From Nemertoderma westbladi (lineage: Eukaryota; Xenacoelomorpha; Nemertodermatida; Nemertodermatidae): 64,000 nt of DNA. The notes below the pieces were generated by a model. That model had not been told where the DNA came from. It searched no databases and saw only the letters and a list, made by a program, of their open reading frames with translations. A program made the position numbers and the translations under genes. Location: positions 1-64,000 of the forward strand of contig JAUCBJ010001093.1 in the NCBI GenBank assembly GCA_032718475.1, in the 5' to 3' direction. Numbering within the stretch: the first letter of the stretch is position 1; each line of letters opens with the position of its first letter. Shown here piece after piece: positions 31,901 through 40,900 of this stretch.

Positions 31901-34900
31901 TACTGAGTTGTGCACACACGATACTGAGTTGTGCACACAAGATACTGAGTTGTGCACACACGATACTGAGTTGTGCGCACAAGATACTGAGTTGTTGTGA
32001 ACACAAGATACTGAGTTGTTGTGCACACAAGATACTGAGTTGTTGTGAACACAAGATACTGAGTTGTTGTGCACACACGATACTGAGTTGTGCGCACAAG
32101 ATACTGAGTTGTTGTGAACACAAGATACTGAGTTGTTGTGCACACAAGATACTGAGTTGTGCACACACGATACTGAGTTGTGCGCACAAGATACTGAGTT
32201 GTTGTGCACACAAGATACTGAGTTGTTGTGCACACAAGATACTGAGTTGTTGTGCACACAATATACTAAGTTGTGATATAAGATATGAAGTTGTGCGTAC
32301 AAGATATTAAGTAAGAATGAATTTCAGGCCCAAAAAATATTCAGATCCTTTAAAAAAATAAAAAATTGAAATTTTCATTACGTTTTGTCGTCATGCAGTG
32401 ACGTAGCCGTATGTACTATGTTTAATTCCTCATAACTTTTCAGCCGACAAAGATATGAAACAAAGGTTTCGATATTCAGAAAGCCCAGGTATTCTGTATC
32501 TCATAGATACTACCTAAAAATCGAGAATTCTGCAACAGGTCCCTTTTCTTGCAAATAGTCACAAATATTATTTGGAAATAAAATGCGAAAAATATTGAAT
32601 TTTTGTTATTATTGGTCAATCAATCTTTTAAGATTAATTTACTGAAAACTTATTAACTGTTGTTTCGATTGGATTGCAGTATTCCAAAATGTAGATTTTT
32701 ATGGTGAATTCAAAAATAAATACAAAAATAGCCATAAAGGATACCAAAGTATCAAAGTAGCCCCAATTCGGGGGGGGGGGGGGCGAGTTAGATACGAATT
32801 GTGGTGAATATTTCAGAATTACATAATAACCTCGATGATTCCTTAAATGTGAAAGAAAAACTATAGCTAATTAGCCATTTGGCAATCCTATGGCAATTCC
32901 AAGGTGTTAATGTTAATTCAATGCATTTAAAATTACAAAAGACCTCAAAAAACCATCAGAGTCACCCCGCTTGATAGTAAGAAAAAAACTGCAAATGTAA
33001 AAGCGAACAGTCAAGTCGTACTAAGTTCTGTACAGTGTTATAGACTAGAATGGCCACCATAAATGATTTTATGAGTTCCGCTTTAATTCTGATTTGAGTG
33101 AGTTTCTTCTGAAACAGTCGGCGATAAAGTGGTTGCTCTATCCCTTTACCATTCAGTGTTGTAAATCCTTCATTTAGACGCCGTAGATCGGGTACGTTCT
33201 AGTTATTGCTGAGATGGGAGAAAATTGAAGAAAGGTTAAAAGAGTTACAGGATTTTTGATGAGCACCACTACACCCAGGGTTTGTCACTTTTGTGTTTAT
33301 TGTCAGTAGAGTCCTCATTATTGTCTGTAGATGAGTTTTGGGCAGGTTTTGATATGTTAGTAGAGTAAGCCGATCAGACTTCTCTGATCTCTGATGAGAT
33401 GTCTGTTTAAAGCTATTGTCCAATGAAAAGTGTATGTACTACTGCATTGTTTAAGAAGTTTCCCATATATAATGGGTCCCTTTGGACTTTTCTATAAAAC
33501 AAGTCGATCGTAGATATCGACACCTCAGAGAGGCCTGCAAGGTAGGAACTTCATACGGTATTTTCTAAAGGGCAAAGCAATGTGAAAAAGGAATATTGTT
33601 TTACAGTACAGTCCATTTGGTGGAAGGCTGCGGCTTATATATTCATTGTCCATAGCTTCGAATTGCTGTTAAAGAAGTTGTATCCAAGGAATAGAAGATG
33701 ATTTGAAGATGTTGTTATGACCAGTCCATGGATGATATTGTTCTGGCTAGGCGGTTGACCCTTCACATTTCAAACGAGAGTACCATGCCAGTTTATATAA
33801 CTGATTCCCAAGTTTATTTTCGAAATTGAATCATCGGCGTAGTTGATGAGTCCTGCATAAAAACCTTTAATAAAATATACCAACCCCTGATTCTTATAGG
33901 GTAGATAGTGAAGCTTTGATATAGAAGTAAACGATTATACGAGATAACATCGATACCTTTTTGAATCCAAGGTTCGTTTTTTGAAAAGATGTATTTCAAA
34001 AAATTCCAAAATTCCAAACTTAAATATACAGAGACTGGTCTGTATGATTTGGCATCCTCCTTTTCCTTTCCATGTCTCTTATGTACAATCGTAACAATGG
34101 AATGAACTGTTAAAGACTGTGTTAATGTGCTTGGAAATCACTTCTGGTAAAAAGTAGATGAGGTTCTAAACAATTAGAGAGCTGTTATCAGGCTCTTTTC
34201 CTTTCAATAGTGCCGGTATAGCTATCCAGACCTCGACATATCGCTAAGTTCTATGGAACTTCAATTGTAGATCTCTTCTTAGGTAAATCTTCAATGATGT
34301 CTGAAAGGTGAACAGAAGAGAGGTTTGAAATTTCGATGCCAGGTATGACTGCAGCTCGTACTTAATTCAATCTGACAAGTTATCTTCCATTGACCTATTT
34401 TTCAGACTATAGTGATTCTAGAAGACACTGGATAACCCATTGTTCCATATGATGATAGTGCCTTATCGACATTCTTCGACTTCTCTTATTTTATTTATAT
34501 TTATATTTATTGATTATTGGTTATATATATATATTATTGATTATATTTATTTACATTGTCATGATTATTGTTTGTTCCTTAATCTCAAGTTTCTGGTTTC
34601 ATGTTTTCTTTTATTTAGAGGAAGACTTTGGCTGTGATGTGGGTTTAGCTCTTTCAAATTCGGGTGAAGTGAGAAGTATATTACTCCATCACGAATATCT
34701 GCTTTAGCATAAAGTATAATGTAGGGAGTTGATGAGATGTAAGCATTGTATCTAGGCATCCCTGAAAGTCAAGGAATTTTTCAGGATTTTGATGGTCAGC
34801 AGCCGGTTGCACCAAGCTCCACTAACTACTTAGTGCCACTAACCGCTTAGGGTGGTGTTAGTGGTACAAACTTAAGTGCGACTTTCTTAGTACCGTTGCA

Positions 34901-37900
34901 CCAAGTTCACTAATGCTAACACTTAAGTTAGTGCCAGTTTACCCATCCTAATCACCTCGCTAAGCATTCCCACTAACAAACCGCACTAAGCGGAATTATA
35001 GTAGGCCTACTAAATTAATGGTCCCGTGTTCGTTTTAAATACAGTATATAGTATGAATATGAATAATCCGCCGACGGCAAAATTTAAGCAAGAGGATGAC
35101 ACCCAAAAGAAGATGGATTGAAGAAGGATATGCAAGTAAAGACTGCTTGTTCAATATAAGTGGATTAGATGGGAGAGTAAGGGTTACGGGCAAGTGGCTG
35201 AACTGGTTTAGCACTCCTGATAGACTGAAACGGTACCGTACAAATCTACAACAATGGTTGAAAAACTGACGTTGTGACGTTGATCCACATGTTTTCTACT
35301 TATGAAGAAAACCCCATTGTCCCTTTAACGCAGCTCTAACAACTAAATACTATTTATTCGGATATTTATAGCAAGTAGGTATTAATTAAATATATATGTT
35401 TAGGGTGGTAGTTAGGGAGGTATGGTATGGAGGTCCATAAGCATCCAGCACTAACTAGTTAGTGACACTTACTGGTATATACTGCCCCCATTGATTAAGA
35501 GTAAATAAGCATTTTTGTATTATTAAGAACAGTAATTGCCATGATAATGATGTATCCAGAGTCTATATTTTCCATTACATTTAGTTTATTGGTGTTAACA
35601 AAGATTGCATGAGAAGACCAACAGTGTAGATTGTCCATTGTCTTACCTATTGTGTGAAAACATTTGTGACAGTTGCTTAGTTTGTCTAAAAATCACATCG
35701 GCCTTCTTGTGATCCTACCAGTTTTCCTGAAGGGCTAAGAATCAAGAATACCAAAAATACTCAAACAATAATCTATATGTTTTGGAATGGATATATGGAC
35801 TTCCAACTGTCAGAACTCGTCTTCCGAACGTCCAACTTCCGCCTGCATGTTCAGCACGGTCTTGATAAACCGCTAGAATCTGATAAGGGTGGTAAGAAGT
35901 GAAATAACTATGCATTTTCGTATTCACTACCAGTTATGTTTTCATAATTAAATTTTTATTTTTATTGGGGAGACCCGTTCACAGAGAACGCCAGGTTGGT
36001 ATCCATCACTGGATCGAAACTCAAGAAGTTATTAACTCACACTACCTTGTTATACCTGTTATATCGGTATAGGAAACTGTTTGACCAATAATGTGGTGTA
36101 ACTGATCAATTGTAATTACTGTCAGAACGAGTATGTGGGTGAAACTGGGAGGGAGACCTATTAGAGAAAGAATCAGGTCGCACCGCACCGCAGTGTAGGA
36201 ATATCTAATCTAGACACAACGAGACTGCGATGGCCGCTCACTTTAAGGAGCACCACCCGGACCAGACCAAAAGCCCGACAACTTTCACATCGAAGGTTTT
36301 GAGAAGATGTAAGGATTAGGCCAATTGAAAGATAACTGAGGTGGTTTTTATAAGAGAACGAAGTCCCCGGATTAACATACAACATCCAGAGTTCGATAGA
36401 GGCTGGTAGAGGAACTTTCATGTACAGTAGATTTGTAAGGAGTGTGGTCTTTTAACTCGCCCTGATTGTTTGTTTTCAATTTATTTAAATTGCTGCGCTG
36501 TTTTGGCATATATTTTTATTAGGTTTTTTTAAACAATTATTTTGTATTTTTGTGCTAATATTTGATCTTATGCTTCCTTCTGCCCCCCCCCCCCCCCCCC
36601 CCACCTTATACTATTAGTCCTACTACTATGATCGGCATGCTGCATTTTTAAGAGTGCTGTGTCTGCTTGTCGACAAAATTGCACCGCCACAACTCCCTAT
36701 CACCCATGACATTTGCTAAATCAACCACATATTCAATTTAAGATGCGTCTCAAGAAAGTCATGGGCTGTGCACCATGCTTACTCACTCCATGAGGCTGCC
36801 AAAGCACAAGACTATGTATGCACTGGCTGTTCCCCACGGTGAAAGCAATGTCCTGCAAAGCGGAAGCGACTTTGTTCTAGTGTTAAGCTTGGGGGAACCA
36901 ATGAGACACCTCCAATGTTATATAGTGTCTCGTTGGAGATGTGTGCATTGTACTTGACACAATGAACCCGGCGTATCATTCTTGTGAATGTGCCATCCAG
37001 AGATTTGGTGTCCTCGGCAGTTAGAGCCCAGCATGTACTCCCATAGAGGAGTACTGGAACTACTGCTGCTCTAAATAATCGGACCTTAAGTTTCCGATTA
37101 ATTCTCGGTGACTTCCAAATCCTGAAAAGCCTATTCAAGGCTGCCCATGCCTTTCCCTTACGTATTCAAAGGTCGTCACCTGACTTCCGGATTCATGATC
37201 CCAGGTAACAGAAGTCGTCCACATGCTCACAGCATACAATCCTTTGAGCTTATGCTCATCCGGTCAGACTTGCTGAGGACTTTCAAAGTTAACTGCCAAT
37301 GTTATTTCTGTTATTGTTGTTACCATAACTGGTCTTCAGGAATTTCCGGGATCATAGTGATACTAACGGTAACCACGGCCAACCAGTTAATTAAAGATTA
37401 TCTGCACCTTTTTGGTTGTATCTTCTGGTTACTCCCTTCGCTAGAAATAAATGCGTTTCTGTCAACCAATTGTGGAGAAATGAATCGAAACTCTGATAAC
37501 AACACAAAAACCATGATGGTAGGTCTGCCTTCTAGTGTGATACGGTAGTACGGTCTGATTGTCTGTGACTAATAATATTATGTTAATGTAGTGTGCATAA
37601 GATACTAGGTTGAGTGCACAACTTACATGTAAATGTCCCTTTAGGACAGGACCTTTTACACATTCAACGAACTGTTATTAAAATACTATTAGTATCCCCT
37701 CTTCAAATTTTAATACAATTATAATATAATATAATGTCAATTAATATAATATAATAAGAAAAAATTTAAAAACTCCATAAATGTGTAAGAAGGTTGATTT
37801 CATATGTTTACAATCTAATTCTGTTTGAAATTCCTCAGCTAATTAAGGGCCTCAGGCCCTGCCTAGCATTTACAACACTTGGAGGCTATTAGTGTTACTA

Positions 37901-40900
37901 ATGAGTAAAATTCCAATTGCTGTGAGATCTTTATTTCGATAAGAGAATCTGTTCTAATCGAAGTTAACTAGCTACTATGGTAAGCCCTGTACACTGTACC
38001 ACGCTTCCTAGGCTATACTGCCCTGTACACTGTACCACGCTTCATACCCTATTAGCCACTCGCTGTGATATCTGATATACCCCAGTAAGATACCGAAAAA
38101 TATGTTCCATCAGATCTTCTCAACTGAAATTGGTACATTTAAACAAATCAGCATGATGGCAGTGTATTAATACCCCAGAGATGACCTGGTAATTTACGCC
38201 ATTAAACAACAAAAATATTCAACAAATCTTAATGAGATTACATGAAATTTGATATAGAGATAGTTTCACTCAACTCCTCCTAACTGGGTGAGTCATAATT
38301 TTTATTTTTGCTTTCATTCTATAACTACAAGCGTTTAAAAAAATGTATCTCCGTTAATATTACACCAGTTACACTGCAGTTATTCTTATACCTTATAGTG
38401 ATTTTTTGCTATTGTTAGAAAGATGGCAATGCAAATTGCAAAGATTCCAAATAATTAACACAATCTTAATTTCGTTGAAAAATAGCTGAGATATGAGCGT
38501 TCGAAATGTACATGTTAAGTTATTTTATTAAAAAATAGCTGAGATATGAGCGTTCAAATGTACATGGTTAAGTTATTTTATTACAGTACTGTGAACTATC
38601 ATTACATTTGGTCTCGTATTAATACCGTATATCTATTCACCCATTTATTTATTTTGAAACTTTTCATTTATATGTAAGTATGAAACGATCGCCTTTATTC
38701 AATATAGATGATCATGGAACATTGTCGACTATCAAAAAAAATATATATTACAATTTAATTAATGAGATGTAACTTCTTCGAATACACACGGTTAAATTGG
38801 TACACATGGTCGAAACGCTTTTATGGTTAAATAGTGAATACCACCGGTGTTCACCAGTAGTGGTGGTGGCGGCCAGTGGTGGTGGCGGCCAGTGGTGGTG
38901 GCGGCCAGTGGTGGTGGCGGCCAGTGGTGGTGGCGGCCAGTGGTGGTGGCGGCCAGTGGTGGTGGCGGCCACCTCCAGGCATTGACAATAGTTCAGTCTC
39001 CAGTCAATAGTGACAGAGGAATTGTTATTAATGTGAAGATTGTATTGATGTGATCGTACTGCATCAGTCAATAAATCTATCTGAGTCAGCATAGCCTCGA
39101 ACTAGCTTCACAATAACTTGCAGTGTTTCACAATATTCCTATTTCACAACACAATTATATTTTACTACAACGAACTTATAAAAATAAAAATAAACTAGTT
39201 ATGTTGTGGTGTACTGTAATCCATTTTGATAATTAAATGCAACGCCACCTATTTACATAGTTAACTTAACTGTTATTCTGTAAACATTGTTTGTTGTTAG
39301 TTTGTAATAGTGAAATATTACTAACTTAAATTACATTACTTAATTATGAAATAAATCAGTTTTCAAGTTGTTACCTGGAGCCACAATAGAGAACAGAAAA
39401 TACCCATATGGTAGCAATGGCGATCTTAGCCCTGGTTACAGTACAGAATCGTTGAGCTTTCATTGTGTGACATATAGCAATGTACCTCTCCACGGTAAAG
39501 CATGTGATTGTCAAAGCACTCGCACTAGCTCCCATGTAGGTAATACAGGTGATGGTGTAACATCCAACCTGCAATGAAATTAAGTTATTATACTAAAATA
39601 AAATTATATATTAATAAATATTTTTCTCATTTTATTTCCCTCCAGAACTGGAGAAGTTGGAAGAATATTATTGATCCACTAACTGGACTTGACACGAAAT
39701 AGGGCCTTCGCGCAGCACGTGACATAAACTTATGTTAAGTGTCAACTCGAAAGAATTGTAAGCAAAATCTAAGCAAATGTCAACTGATCACTTTTACCAC
39801 CTAGATTCAGACTCGGTGACTCCAGTCATTTAAGACCTCACTCAAAAAACTCAGAATATATATGCCAGGTTTCAATTAGAGAGGATTATAAACAAAAATG
39901 CGAAATGGCTGAAATTTTACATTTTAGACATTCAGACAGATTTCAGAAGACATTTCTAAAATGTTTTAATTTCAGCCCACTGGCGGTAGACTGGAGAACT
40001 GCCGAGAAATAACAGTCCCAACAAAGACGCAGCTTATGTATGGTCTACGGTCTAGCACATATATTTACCAAGTTTCAGCTTAAACGGATAACGAATAACT
40101 AAATAGGAGAGAAGGTTTTCACTTTTGGATATTTCGCCTTCTAGCGGCAAACTTTAGAAGTGTAGATGGAGTACCGTCCACATAGACGCAGCCAGTTTTC
40201 TAGTACATACATCCCATGTTTCAACTTAAAAAGATTAAAATCAAGGAAAAAGTGGAAGGTTTTCACGAAAATGACTGAAATTGTCTAACACATCTTAACT
40301 TTAGGTCTTATTGATTATTATACATATTTTTAACTTAACATACTAAATTTGTAACGCAGACGACGACAACGACGACAATTATTTGTAAAAAGAAACCCAC
40401 GCCCAAACATTGCCATTCGCTAAGGCTCCACCAACTTCGTGACTCGCCCCACATTCCTATTACTATTCGTAATCTGTCAGAAGTAATTGATATTGATAAA
40501 TTAAAGGTCATTGAACCTAATGGACCATACCATATCCCACAGGTAATATAAAGGCCCTGTTAATCAACAGGCTACCTGGTGGGGTGGGGGGTGCTTGACT
40601 TAAATCGGCAATGTTAATTATCAATTAAGGTTAAAGGATCAGGTTACAGAGACATATCATTATCGTCATTTATTATTATTATTCAACTTTTATTCCAAAA
40701 ATGAACTGCCATATATAAAACAATAACATGGGACAAATAATACAACCCTTTTACAAGTAATGTACGTGCATAACACCGGTATATTTAACCGCATATATTC
40801 AGCCACATGGACAGACACACCCACGTCCCCCCCATACCGCCGCCGAACCAGACATACAGTATCTATGGACCTTCCTAACAACAAGCGAGTTGACATTACA

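Noticed and set aside
30315-32302. Long open frames of up to 323 codons as a repetitive protein gene
   Set aside because: All are translations of a 21-bp tandem unit, open on both strands and in overlapping frames; no splice or start context supports a gene.
32291-33000. Search for a further receptor exon here
   Set aside because: All expected helices and loops from TM1 to the C-tail are already accounted for, except the N-terminus, which must lie upstream of 42596.
37147-37548. 133-codon plus-strand frame
   Set aside because: Its first part is the antisense of a recognisable LINE fragment, and the remainder has no family likeness.
38748-39092. Gly/Trp- or Pro/His-rich frames across 38856-38972
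   Set aside because: Products of a 16-bp tandem repeat that reads through all frames.
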